A stretch of 64,000 bases of DNA, from assembly GCA_911728455.2 (NCBI GenBank), contig OU452223.1, positions 9,570,174 to 9,634,173 of the forward strand, given 5' to 3'. The position numbers and the translations under genes were made by a program. Position 1 is the stretch's first letter; each line of letters opens with the position of its first letter. Of the stretch, positions 30,126 through 41,788 are shown in pieces. This stretch comes from Marthasterias glacialis (lineage: Eukaryota; Echinodermata; Asteroidea; Forcipulatida; Asteriidae). The notes beneath the pieces were generated by a model. The model was not told the DNA's origin. It worked only from the letters and a program-made list of their open reading frames with translations, and ran no database searches.

Positions 30126-33100
30126 CGAAGATGATTTTCAATGGACCATCATAAAACAGAAAACGTTAAGGACAACAAAAAATACATTCAAAATTAAAAA
30201 TGAAACAAAACAATAAGTTTTCAGGAGGAACAAATGAAAAAAATTACAACTAGATGATTAATACTGTGTAGTGGTGTATATATGCCACTGATTTATTTAA
30301 ATGAGTGCATCGTACTGTTACATATTTTCTGAGGTATTGGTTAAAAAGGGCCTCACTTTATTTGCTAGATGTAATGACCTCTATTCAGAAACCATTGTTC
30401 TAACAGACCCCCTTGCATGTTACCACCATGGCTGAGGTCAAACGGTAGAATCATACTAGTGTCTATGCGCCGTCCACAACTTTGAGCCAATGAGAGGTCC
30501 TCAAGTGATCTCAGTGAGGGCGCTGTTTCAGCCCGTGTCATCTGCAAGGGGTCTTATAATAAAAGTGTCCGTTTATAGTGACCATGGAGAACAATAAACA
30601 CAACGAGAAAACTAAACAGCTAGAGCGTGCACACTATTAGTTAGGTTAAACACATTTGCTTTGCTGTATGCAAATGTTTTGTTCCGTTAAAGTTTTTTAA
30701 AAAGTGTATGGGCTTTGTCATGAAGAATTGCTAGAACATGACTAGTAAAAAACAGGAGGTAAGTTTATTTTTAAAAAGCTGTTAAAAAAAAGCTTAAAGT
30801 TCTTTTCAATTTTTTTTGCTAGGGAAACTTAGAAAAACAGCTCAACATTTTGGGGGGTTTTGCTTTGGAGATTTTCCTCCATTTTAAAATTGTAGAATGT
30901 CTGAAAACACACACAGTTTTTAATGAATTGAAAATTGACAAATTGATATCATACATATCATATTATATTGTAAAACTCCACTGTACATTTAGATGTCTGT
31001 AATGATATCCATATTTTTTTAAAGTGTAAAAATAGTGAACGTGCATAGGACAACACGGAATGTTTAGATTTGCTCATTGAGTAAGGTTATTCCAAATCAT
31101 TTGCAACGACACAGCCGTGAGTTTCGCAAATATACGGGCGGCATTCACTGAGAAAAAAAATACAACAATTTATCATTTTCATTATGCTATCAAATTATTA
31201 TCCATATTATCACTCAAGCGACTTTGGCTGGGGCTGTAACCTCTGGCTGCATCGTTAAAGGAAAAGACTTATAGTTCGGTAAAGTCACTGCTCAAGTCGG
31301 CCATTACAGTAGTGGTCGGTGTCTGTGAACAAAATTGAAGATTTTAACAGTCACGAATTCCATATAAGATGTTTGGTCTTTCAATTTGTTTTTTAATGCC
31401 TGGCAGTGGTTACATGCAACCATGAGCGTTTTGGGTTCGAAATTGGCGAATATAGTTAGGCCTATTGTTTTTATTCTCAATACAAGAAGGCAGGTGTTGA
31501 CTGTTCATTTTTTTTTGGGGGGGGAGGGCTGTATATATATTCATTTTTTTTTTTTTTTTTTAGTCGCCCATCACAAGGCACAAGGCCACTCTAGGTGAGG
31601 GCTACAAGGAAAAGAGAGAAAGAAAGTGGAAAATTAGGGTAAAAGAAAACTGTTTACATTCTGCTTGTGTAAAAAGTATAAGCTGTGATACTAGTTTACG
31701 TATTGTCATTTTCAACTTTAGTACAGATATTTGCTAAATGTAATCATTTTGTGATGTCTGCAGGCAGTGCAAGTTTCGCTCGTATTGGAACTTTAGGTCC
31801 GGTGTAGTGTGCGATTTTCATTCCGTCCTTCGTTACAGGTTGCCGAAACATAAGATTGAAAATATTAATATTCACGGATTTGTACATAACTTACATGGTT
31901 TAAAGCAGGTCATGTTAAAAAAAACTTCCCTTGAAATGTTTTGCTTGAAATGCTCATGGGGCCCCCCACTGAAAAGCAATGCCCACCCCGTGTGCCCCGC
32001 CCCACGGTGAAAACATTTCTGCTCCAGCGCTGTTCATAAGTTGTTTTCTTTCAAGTACGGTGGATGGCATAAAGTGCAGACGCTGGTCTTTGACAGTGGC
32101 CAATGTTGGCCATTACCCGACGACTGTTTCTATGGCACAAAACGATCATGTACCCGTACATGGTTAAAAAATACAACGCGTGCACAGTTCAAAGGTGCTC
32201 TTTCGTGGCACGCATTTTGTTTGTCGCGTGTTGACGAGTGGGCGTCTTGAAATCAAGTGTCAAGAGTTGGCAAGACTCGCACGATCTGTTGTTGTATTGA
32301 ATTGAGTGATTATATACTATCCAAGAATTGGCTTTATTAGACTAAAGTGCTTATAGTTATTAACTTTAATAATCTTTTACAAGAACTTTGTTCGAAATAG
32401 AATAAATTGGAAAAAGGGCAATGTTTAGCAGAAGTTGGGTGTTATGACTGTCTTGACTTGTCAACAGCGGCGTAGCAAAGACAATTTCCTTTTCTTTCCC
32501 TTTTTTTTTGAGGGGGGGCGGGATGTGGAAGTCTAAATTTGCCGACTGACATTACTAAATGAAAGTAAAAGTGCAATGACATTGGACTCGCCTACTGGAT
32601 TCGAAGGTTTAAAATGGCCCTCAGATGCCTAGCATTAGGCGACTCATATTAGAAATGCAAGCTTTGAAAATCGTAATTTTTTGGCGAATGCCCTGTTGGA
32701 GTATACATGGACACAAATTCTAGTGGGGGTCTAGGGGGCGAAGCCTCCGGATGCTCTGCGGTTTTAATTGTTTTCAGGTCTAAGGAGGGTCAAGTTGCCG
32801 AAAATAGACGTTTAGTTTTGAAATTCAAACTTTGAATACTTTTGGACTCAGGACAAATACACTGTTGGAGTTTATAGGGGGAAGTTTAAAGGGGCAAAAG
32901 TTCAAATGGGGGTCCAGGGGCGACGCTCTAAGATTTTTAGTTTTTTTTCAGGGCTGAAAAAAAGGCTGTCAAGTTGCCGAAAATAAACGTTTTTGATTTT
33001 TGACATGTAAACGAATGCCCCTATAAAGTCTTTGGGGCGGAAATTCTGGAAGGGTGGCTCGGGGGGGCGAAGCCCCCGGACGCTCTACCATTTTAAGTGT

Positions 33101-33500
33101 TTTCAGAGATTAGAGGCCCGCACGTTGCCGAGAATATTCAATTCGGTAACTCAAAGTTGGACCTCTCACACTACAAGGATTAAACTAAAATGTTCTGTCG
33201 GCAAATTCAGTTAGCAAATCTCCAGGCTTGCCGAATGGATTTGTGTTCAGCTCGAGCCCTTACTCCTGGAAATTTGATGCTCAATTTGCCGACTGTGGCT
33301 CTGAATGACGACTTAGGAAAAATATTGGGATGTCGCACCCCGCCCCCCCGGTCGCTATGCCGCTGCTTGTCAACAGAAACTGCATCTCATCAATAATGAA
33401 TTTAGTTATTATCTTAACTTGTTTTTAATTATTCATAAAAAAAAATTCTGATATCTGTTGTCACCATCAGTTACTGCGGAATTATAATAAAAACAACTGG
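30126..33500. other. Gene-poor spacer
   Basis: AT-rich sequence without a supported gene. A relic of the TTAAA MITE family lies at about 31820-31950, T-rich and G-rich runs near 31510-31560, and the degenerate tandem repeat at 32690-33135. Confidence 0.5.
32690..33135 (+). repeat. Degenerate tandem repeat of about 150-190 bp
   Basis: Three diverged units share GGGGGCGAAGC-like cores (about 32732, 32916, 33060), CGGACGCTCT-like segments and CAAGTTGCCGAAAAT (about 32790, 32970, 33122). The period is irregular. Confidence 0.6.
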
Positions 33501-33502
33501 GG

Positions 33503-33680
33503 GTGAACAAAGAAAGATTGACCGGAGCAGGATTTGAACCTGCGACCACTGGCTTAACGTTAAACCGGTACGTTAGGTCGCAGGTTCAAATCCCACTCCA
33601 GTCAATTTGTCTTTGTTCACCTCAAAATTGATTTAAACAATTACCCAGTCAGTTTCCCTTGTGGTTTATTGCTTGATATT
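33503..33680. mobile_element. Hairpin of two tRNA-SINE halves plus SINE tail
   Basis: GGTGAACAAAGAAAGATTGAC and GCAGGATTTGAACCTGCGAC are mirrored by GTCGCAGGTTCAAATCCCAC and GTCTTTGTTCACC. The SINE tail CAGTTTCCCTTGTGGTTTAT follows. The centre is CGTTAAACCGGTACG. Confidence 0.7.
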
Positions 33681-33708
33681 TATAAAAGAAAAAAAAGGAA
33701 TAAATGAG

Positions 33709-34698
33709 TTATGATGTTAAATGGCGACTGTCATTGTCTGTCGCAATATCGGATATGGATGGAATTTTCTTTGAAATCACACTTGATCTTTGCGCCAACT
33801 TTCGCCTCTTTCTCTCGTGTCGCACCGGCTGGTCTCTCCGTACATCTGCTGCAGTTTCCCATCCGCGCGAGAAATCCTTCTGCAAGAGTAACGGTGAAGA
33901 TTTCGTCCGTGTGACGCTTTTACGAGGGGCGGGTGCGGCCCCCGTGAACTGTCCTTCTGTGCATGGTGTGTGATCACGGTCCCGGATCTTTGGTAAAACT
34001 GTCAGTGACTTCGACATTGGGTGCTGCTGTTCCAGTTTCTCCCTGGCTTTGACGGCAAGTTTGTCCAGGCGGTGCACCCTCAGACAAGCGGTGCAGTAAC
34101 GCTGCCCAACGACATCACAGTAATGCCGGGCGTTTCCTTTGCAAGTCTGTGTCTGTTGGTGTTGGCTGTCGACTTCCTTCGAAAGCGGAGGAAGTGACAC
34201 ATGGCATAACTTACGGGATGTTTTACTCTCAATATTCATTCCGTAGTTGGGAAGAAACAAGCTAGTCCTGTCGCGGTAAAAGTCGTCGATGTACTTGCGC
34301 TCGACCTTCGATTCGGGATAGCGCAACGCGGGATCCCGCCCGTCGGCACCCGCACCTGGGTGTACCATATCCAGAGTACGATGAAAAGCATCCCCGTAGA
34401 TACCATTCCTATCAAAACGATTGAGCTCCTCTTGGTTTCCAAACTTCTGTTCATGTGACTTACGTTTCAGATCCGGCGATTGTTTAGAATCACTCATCTC
34501 TACTGCTGGGTGCTTCTGAAAACGCCTGGATTCTCTTGGAACTGTCCACATTGATTCCTTCTTCCGGATGGGTTTCTTGTTTCGCATGCGCGAGTTGCCG
34601 ATGATTGTAAATTTCGAGCACGGGATCTTCGGTAGGAACTCTGTGCTGACTTCAACCCCGTGGTCCATAACTGACATAAAACCTTCGCCAGTTTCCAT
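33709..34698 (-). CDS. Unrecognised basic 329-residue protein, apparently intronless
   Basis: An uninterrupted 329-codon frame runs from ATG at 34698 to TAA at 33709. An in-frame TAG lies ten codons upstream, so this is the first usable ATG and the coding region looks complete. The protein is rich in Lys/Arg, has no signal peptide or membrane segment, and has a four-cysteine cluster C186-x7-C194-x7-C202-x2-C205 (including RHYCDVV and YCTACLRVH) that could bind metal. Tracts such as RKRRKLAQR near the C-terminus could be nuclear localisation signals. I do not recognise the family. Biased composition, codon use and length argue against a chance frame. A candidate poly(A) signal (AATAAA on this strand, 33670-33665) lies 38 nt beyond the stop, inside a SINE tail. 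It could also be the main exon of a gene with upstream noncoding exons. Confidence 0.7.
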   Translation of the reverse strand: METGEGFMSVMDHGVEVSTEFLPKIPCSKFTIIGNSRMRNKKPIRKKESMWTVPRESRRFQKHPAVEMSDSKQSPDLKRKSHEQKFGNQEELNRFDRNGIYGDAFHRTLDMVHPGAGADGRDPALRYPESKVERKYIDDFYRDRTSLFLPNYGMNIESKTSRKLCHVSLPPLSKEVDSQHQQTQTCKGNARHYCDVVGQRYCTACLRVHRLDKLAVKAREKLEQQHPMSKSLTVLPKIRDRDHTPCTEGQFTGAAPAPRKSVTRTKSSPLLLQKDFSRGWETAADVRRDQPVRHERKRRKLAQRSSVISKKIPSISDIATDNDSRHLTS

Positions 34699-37600
34699 CT
34701 CAACTTTTATTAAGTTTGCACAACACTAAGGTTTAGCCGGAAGGCAGCATTTTCATTTTTCCGTTGCCGAACAAGAGACGCACGGTATTCACAGAACTGT
34801 TACTGAATGCAAGTTACGATTGGTGCGGTCGGGCCATCCAAATCTGGTAGATCTGTTGTAAAATTATCGAATCCTCACAAAACCTGTTTACGCATTGCAC
34901 TCACTGTGTAAGGGAACCGAAAGCAGCAATACCGCTTCAGTAGCTGTCGTACTCGGCCTCCTGGTGCCAAAATATTCGGCTATAAAAACCCGTGCTGTTC
35001 GGAATTCGACCCCGTGTGACGTTCGGTGTTAAACGTTGCCTTGGTAACTATAAACGACTGCCATGCATCGGGCAGAGTGAACGCAGAGATTTGTGAATCC
35101 CACTTTGAACTCTAAATTGTCCTACGATTCAGTCACATGTCAATACCAATATGATGTATGGCGTCATGAAAGCTCCTGCCCCATGACTTCTCTTCTAATC
35201 AATCATGCAGACACTAAGTCTAACGAAATCCTCATTCAAAGATTGTAGTTCTGCGAAGTCCACTGAGTTGATATTTACCCTGTCTAGACCATAGACGTAT
35301 ATCGGAACAGCGGTCTCTTTTCCAACGACACGATTCGCCTTCTGCTGCTGAGAAGTCACCAAGTTTCCACTGTGCTGATATCGAAAGTGACAACTCACCA
35401 GTCGAAAAGCGTCCACCTCATACGCAGACGCTTGTAAACTTTCCAACTTTGAATGTCCCAAAACGTATTATTCAGGAACACTTTCCAACTTTGAATGTCC
35501 CAAAACGTATTATTTAGGAACACCATAGGGTAAATTGTCCAACCTGTATGTCAGAACGTGTTTTCTATAAAGGGGAAATTGTTGGTGGCAAGTGGGACCA
35601 ACTTGTAAGCACAATTAAATCAGTGCTCATTCTAGCTAATGGCCTTCAGAAATTCGTTTTACATTGTTGGCCTGTTTTTTCCACCTGTTGCAATCAAACG
35701 GTACCAGGCAACGCTGATTTAGCCGGTGAATTTGCTCTTTGTACCTGCCCGATGAAGTGTTATGAGCCCCGGGTCCTCATCCCCGGCCTACAGTCAACAC
35801 GAACACGTCCACGGGGGAGGATTACAATAGTAAAGAGGCCACTGCAAATAATTCGACTCTCAAGAACTTTTTAAGTTTGCTTGTACAGGCCTTTGTGTCC
35901 ATTGTAACTGGTTGAGATTTTGCTGAGTGAACACCTCGCAAACATGTAAATTTAGACAAATAACATTTTGTTGTCAGTGTGACAGGAGATTCCGCCCCCC
36001 ATTGCACCAGCGCCCTCTTTTGAATCAACTTCTTTCAACCCATGTTGATTTACCGTATGGGTGGGGTGGGGGGGGGGGGGGCACACACACCGGGGGACAA
36101 AATCACCTACGATACCGGTCAAACTATCTCTCGGTAAGAACTCAACAACGCGTAAGCATCACCATCTTCCATTTTTGAGTAAACCAAAATACATTTTTCA
36201 TCTATATCGAGTATGTGGACGCCACACTATTCTGTACGCAACGCAAACAAATAAAATATAGTGTGGATGGAAAATCTCAGATTTTACTTATTTATACGTA
36301 CTGTTTGAAAAAAATGTCAAAGAAATTTAATTCAAATACTATGGTTCCGATACAGCAACAGTGAAGTGTTGTGCAATTTTAGGTTAATGTCGAAACACAA
36401 GACGCATAATGTTCCGAAAAGTTGGATTTCCTCCCATAAGTAAGTGCTTTTGTCTGCAGTCATTATGTATGCCTACATTTTGTTTAATACATGCATCGTG
36501 TACTTTAATAAAAAGTTTTTTGGTTGATTGGGATAAACAAAACTTTGCAAATGTAATAAGCTGTCCAAATTTATCCTGTGTCATACTTGACCCTGTTTTC
36601 CCCCACATTACGGATCACGTATTTCTGATGTCGTAGTTCCCTGACTTCTGTAACGAGGTCGAACGTCCTTTCCCAGTGGTTAATATTGCGGGGTAAACAA
36701 TGATTACAAAGACAACTTTTAAAAAGTTCTGGAATTTGTCATCAATGACAAGTAATCCAAGCCGTAAAGAACTACAAGACAAGGCAGTCGTGAACAAATT
36801 CTTTTTTAACCTCTATTGTGCGACGATGCTGTCGTGTACTCGGCGTCGTCAGTGATGACCGAGTTGGTTGTTTTTAGCAATATTATTCAACCATGGTACA
36901 AATTTCATTTTCGTGTTACGTGAACTACGATGCCACTGTTTAACACCGCCACTGGTTCACGGCCAAAGACGGCATCTATCGATTAAAAACAAATCCACGT
37001 TGATCCCGTAAATAATAGCCAGCCAGGGAACTGTGTCTTTCCACAAGTAATTCTACCAGCCTCAGACAACAGACGTCCAGCTACCGCCTTCAGAATCGTC
37101 GTTGATGTAATTAGGTCGGTGTGTTTCTACCGCGGTCCCTCTCTACCGCAGTGTTTGTTTCTTGGGATTTGGAAAAGGGTGAGTACAGGGGGCGTACCGA
37201 AGGCATTTTCGTTGGGGGGGGGGGATGCGGTGGAAGGAAATTTGCTGACTGAACTTGAGAAACAATTAGTTTTCCAGTATAGGCGGTGAATGTCACGGAA
37301 CGAAATCACGAGCACCAAAAAAAACCACTCGCAACTTCGTTTGCAGATTTCTCAAGCGTGATTGACCCCTCATCTTACTGGTATTGATCGGTTAAAGAAA
37401 AGTAAAAACTGTCCTTACGGCAGGGCAGATGTGCAATGCATTTTTACCTAATAATGGCCCTGAAAGGCCAATATTTATGGCAAAATTTACGACTTGGCTC
37501 CGGAATCCCAGACGCCAATGTACGACAACATTTACAACTTGACTCCGAATCAAAGTCGTGAATATTGATGCCAGTAACGGAGAAATCTGTGGTAAGCAAA

Positions 37601-38277
37601 AATAGGCGTATTTTACACAGATAAAAACACAAGTATAGCCTACCAATTTCTAATATAATGTTTTCCCCCTTCATTCTTTGCCTGAATAGTTTTGATTTAT
37701 GACGGGCGTAACTCGAGGGGCCCCATTGACAACCCCATAAAACAGAAAAGAAATCTGAGGTTTAAATGTCATTGCTCACTTGTGTGTTTGTACTTCAAAG
37801 TCTGCGCAACTTCTACATGTTTTTGGAGTACTTTTGATAAGGCGTGGTCCAAATGGCGCCCTCTTTCATCAATGTAGCCGTAGTTCAGCGACGTCTGGCA
37901 CCTAGACTTTAATATACAATATGCAATATAGGTTTCAACAGGTTACCATTGAACATTCACAAGACAGCTGCAGGATTGCGAAGTTGCTGTTGTTGGTTGG
38001 TTGTGTGTTGTATTGCAATTAAGAAGGTTGAAGAAGGTATGTATATCAGCTTTATGTGATGTGTTTTAATCATCCCGCTGTCGTATACACCTGTATAGAG
38101 CTTGGAATCCATGCCAAAATAAGTGGGACTCGAAAATTTGAAGTAATTTCACTCGAGACTCGGGCACTACACTACACTAGCAATAGCATTTTATAGCATT
38201 CAGCACATAGCACTAGCAGCCAGACAGTCCTACTAGTACTCCTACTGCCACTGCCAGCTGGCCAGTGCTAGTGCTTA
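34699..38277. other. Spacer upstream of the 329-residue gene
   Basis: No supported gene. On the minus strand 35198-35461 is an open stretch (88 codons, no ATG at its start) with codon-like composition and an internal donor-like CAG|gtaaat; it could be an exon but nothing joins it. G-runs occur near 36068 and 37215. A TATA-like CTATAAAAACC at about 34979 points to the plus strand and has no gene attached. Confidence 0.4.
35438..35521 (+). repeat. 42-bp tandem duplication
   Basis: Two near-identical copies starting ACTTTCCAACTTTGAATGTC at 35438 and 35480, differing near TATTCAGG/TATTTAGG. Confidence 0.85.
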
Positions 38278-40198
38278 GACCCAGTGAGTAACTGGGATGG
38301 GGCACTGTAGCTGTACTCCTTTATTTTAGACTTTGACTTTATCGGTCGTACTAGCACCCCAGTCCAGTATATCTATTGGCGCTATTGGCGATAAAGTGGA
38401 TTTCAAACAAAATCTGTGATACCCTGTGCCTGTTCAAAAAATTCCCCAAATTACAACAAAGGCTCAACTCAAACCAAATTCTTGCTGGAAAATCGCCTTC
38501 TGGCTTCTCAAGATATCAAAGATGAAATAAAGACATTTAATTGTACTCATGATCATTCTCTGTCCTTCAAATCAATGGCTTTTTAGCCCACTAAAAGTGC
38601 AGCTGTTAAAACCTGCGTTTTACTACTAAAATAAGACCCAGTAACTGGGGCGCTGTACTCCTTTTTTGTGATTTTGACATTATCTGTCGTACTACATCGT
38701 GTACTAGCACCCCAGTAAGGAATATGAAATAACTGCGACGGTCAGGAGAATTTAAAACACCTCTGTTAAAAAAAATGCCTTAGACTCTACAGAATTGCTC
38801 AAAATTCGCCTACTGTCTTCTCCAAGTGGTTAAGGTGAAATAAAATGCATTTAATTGTACTCACGATAATTTTCTGTCCTCCAAATCGATGATATTTAGG
38901 GCCTCTGAAAACCCTTCCATTACAATCCCCATTTTTATTACTATGTCATGACTGTTTCCTGACTTGGAAAAAGTCGTATTAACGCTGCGGGGATCGCGTG
39001 TTCGCTGATGCCCGGACTTGTATATTGTTTTGCGCAGTCAACGCAGGATACCAGTCAACAAACACCATGAAGTTCCATTGGTCATGATTGGCTGAGCGCA
39101 CGCTGTACAATGTTGACACTACACAGCTGATATCCTACGTTGACTATGCAAAACAATATCAGCAAGTCAGGGCATCAGCGAACACACAATCCATTTTGTT
39201 AACAGTAGTTGATGTCACGTAGTAGTAAAATGCAGATCGTAACAACTGCATTTTTAGTTGGCCTAAATAATCATTGATTTTGAAGACAGAAAATAATCAT
39301 GAGTACAATTAAATGCATTTTATTTCATCTTTGATATCTTGAGAAGCCAGTAAGTTATTTTCCAGCAATTATGTTGAGTCTTTGTCGTAATTTTGACAAT
39401 TTTTTAACAGATTTGTAAAAAATCTGCTTCGTCAGAGTTCCCACATACATTACGGACTGGGGCGCTAGTACGACCGATAATGTCAAAATCTCAAAAAAGG
39501 AGTATAGCGCCCCAGTTACTGGGTCTAGTTGTAGTGCTAGTTGCATGCACGACGGAACGTTTGGGCCAGCTAAACAACCGCGACCACACTTTTCAACACA
39601 AGAATTTCACAGTTTTGAAGCTGAAATCATTCAAAGGAAACGCTTTCCAAAACTCTGTGGTTCCTTTGTCTATTTGAAATTCCCCAAGGCTAGCTATAAA
39701 TGCTCACTTTTCCAACATTCTTTACTCCCCCCCTTTTTTTACAGTGATTTACATTACAAACAAAATAACACACAGGTTGCTACATCGTCTTCCGACGGCG
39801 ATAGTGTGCATCAAAATAAACCTCTTTTATAGTAGAATACCGGAAGTTTATGAAACAGTAATATGATTGAAATCAATGTTACATTATACAACTTTAATAA
39901 AAGGGCTTAATAACTGTGTAACTATTACCAAAAGCTGACTGTTGATGTGACTCTGGTGGTCACGGCATGTTTTTTTAGGTAGTTTGCCATCAGCTGAGAT
40001 GACGTAGTACCCACTACAAGTCACATGATGACATGTTAACACTAGTCGCACAATCGGTCAATTAAGTGCTTGTTATTTCATCTTTGATATCTTGAGAAGC
40101 CAGTAGGCGATACCCACATGCTTCCCTGGGGTGCTAGTATGACCGCCCAAATCAAATTCTTTAAAAAGGAGTACAGCGCCCCAGTAACTGGGTTTGCC
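38278..40198. mobile_element. Nested foldback elements (CCCAGTAACTGGGGC type)
   Basis: Four related arms: plus-oriented at 38278-38634 and 38635-38950, minus-oriented at 39210-39530 and 40065-40198 (partial). Each arm has ACTGGGGCGCTGTACTCC, TTTTGACATTATC, GGTCGTACTAGC and AAATGCATTTAATTGTACTC. A smaller palindrome (38995-39185) forms the loop. The 39529-40062 element interrupts the outer right arm. Confidence 0.7.
39529..40062 (+). mobile_element. Dispersed 0.5 kb element, copy 2
   Basis: Inverted homologue of 12352-12848. Retains GGAACGTTTGGGCCAG, CTTTTCAACACAAGA and CTTTGTCTATTTGAAATTCC, with a frame giving HFSTQEFHSFEAEIIQRKRF. Ends CACAATCGGTCAATT. Confidence 0.7.
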
Positions 40199-40394
40199 CG
40201 CCTATCTAAGCTTGTTCCCCTCAGAATGGCAGGTCTATTTGTGTTTTGTTTTGTACTGTACGACTGTATACTGCTATAACTGTTAGATTATTTAAGTATT
40301 AAGTGTTTACTGTATTGTTAAAGTTATGCATGTAAACCTGTCAAGCTTGGCACTCAACACAACGATAGTTGTAAACTGTGGCTTCCGGAGTTTT

Positions 40395-40970
40395 TGGGTA
40401 TTCTGCAATGTGCACCCTGTCGTTTCGGGGTATTCTGCAATGTGCACCCTGTCGTTTCGGGGTATTCTGCAATGTGCACCCTGTCGTTTCGGGGTATTCT
40501 GCAATGTGCACCCTGTCGTTTCGGGGTATTCTGCAATGTGCACCCTGTCGTTTCGGGGTATTCTGCAATGTGCACCCTGTCGTTTCGGGGTATTCTGCAA
40601 TGTGCACCCTGTCATTTCGGGGTATTCTGCAATGTGCACCCTATTGTTTCGGGGTATTCTGCAATGTGCACCCTGTCGTTTCGGGGTATTCTGCAATGTG
40701 CACCCTGTCGTTTCGGGGTATTCTGCAATGTGCACCCTGTCGTTTCGGGGTATTCTGCAATGTGCACCCTGTCGTTTCGGGGTATTCTGCAATGTGCACC
40801 CTGTCGTTTCGGGGTATTCTGCAGTGTGCACCGTTGTTTCGGGGTATTCTGCAATGTGCACCCTATTGTTTCGGGGTATTCTGCAATGTGCACCCTGTCG
40901 TTTCGGGGTATTCTGCAATGTGCACCCTGTCGTTTCGGGGTATTCTGCAATGTGCACCCTGTCGTTTAGC
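40395..40970 (+). repeat. 32-bp minisatellite, about 18 copies
   Basis: Near-perfect tandem copies of a 32-bp unit containing CGTTTCGGGGTATTCTGCAA followed by TGTGCACCCTGT. A 2-bp shorter variant occurs near 40830. The unit has no stop in several frames on either strand, which creates long but meaningless open frames. Confidence 0.93.
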
Positions 40971-41252
40971 TCCAATTGAAATAAACGAGTTAGACCATGG
41001 TTAGACAACCTAGTTAGCAAAAAGTTATCATTAATGAACTTTTCTTACAATAGGCCTATTTGTAATCTACTTATTTATTTTGAATGTACTTTTATTTGTA
41101 TTTTCTTGTTAAGATAAAGATGCACAGTAACCTGACTCAAATAATTAAAAAGAAAGGACTTTAATCCAACCCCAACTTTATGATGCAGAGATGAAAATTA
41201 TTTCACAAAACAGCCATGGCCTTTATCATACTTGAGCTTGGCACGCAGGGTG

Positions 41253-41432
41253 AAGCCTGGTGCATACTTCACGCAAATGCGAAGGCGAAGCGAGTTTGAC
41301 ATCACACTCCTACGTTCGCAGCAAATTTCGCCAAAAGTTCAACACATTTGAACTTGAGCGAATTGTTCGTTGCGAATTTGTGGCGTGAAAATTGCTTCGC
41401 CTTCGCATTCGCGTGAAGTATGAACCAGGCTT
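41253..41432. mobile_element. MITE with AAGCCTGG...CCAGGCTT termini
   Basis: AAGCCTGGTGCATACTTCAC (41253) is inverted as GTGAAGTATGAACCAGGCTT (to 41432), with subterminal GCGAAGGCGAAGC/GCTTCGCCTTCGC. 180 bp, in the proximal upstream region of the methyltransferase gene. Confidence 0.72.
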
Positions 41433-41586
41433 AAGTTGTGCACAAAACTTTTACTCCAAAATGTCATTTATGTTGTTGTGATTGCGTTGTTATTTCCTCG
41501 CAAACCTCTCTCCCAACGATGATCATGTTTAACTGAAGGATGCTGTTAGCAATTTGCATTTTATTTGGCCAGCAGACTTCTGTAAC

Positions 41587-41788
41587 ATGGCGGAGCCAGA
41601 GCACCAACATGCTCACGCTGATGAAGAATGGAATTGGGAGAACTCCAAACTGAGCAAGGTGAAGCAAGCCTTCAAGGAAGAGTTCATCAGGAGGATAGCA
41701 CTAAATAAGGGCCACCGCTTGATGGATATAGGATGCGCTGAGGGAGAATTCTTGGATAAGCTGTCTGGCCAAGTCCATTCCATTGTAG
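41587..41788 (+). CDS. Methyltransferase exon 1
   Basis: From ATG to donor TTGTAG|gtaggt, phase 1. Encodes MAEPEHQH through the SAM-binding motif I to HSIV. A MITE (41253-41432) lies about 150 bp upstream of the ATG. Confidence 0.85.

Noticed and set aside
34978-34990. TATA box (CTATAAAAACC)
   Set aside because: It points to the plus strand where no gene follows; the nearest gene is on the minus strand.
35198-35461. An 88-codon minus-strand frame as a gene
   Set aside because: No ATG at its start, no matching exons found, and it begins in a 42-bp tandem duplication. Kept only as a note in the spacer entry.
40307-41020. Long open frames on both strands (up to 237 codons) over 40.3-41.0 kb
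   Set aside because: They are produced by a 32-bp tandem repeat that lacks stops in several frames; translated units repeat every 32 residues and the same region is open in several frames on both strands.
41554-41586. An earlier methyltransferase start at 41554
   Set aside because: The codon there is TTG, not ATG; the ATG at 41587 is the first in frame and in better context.
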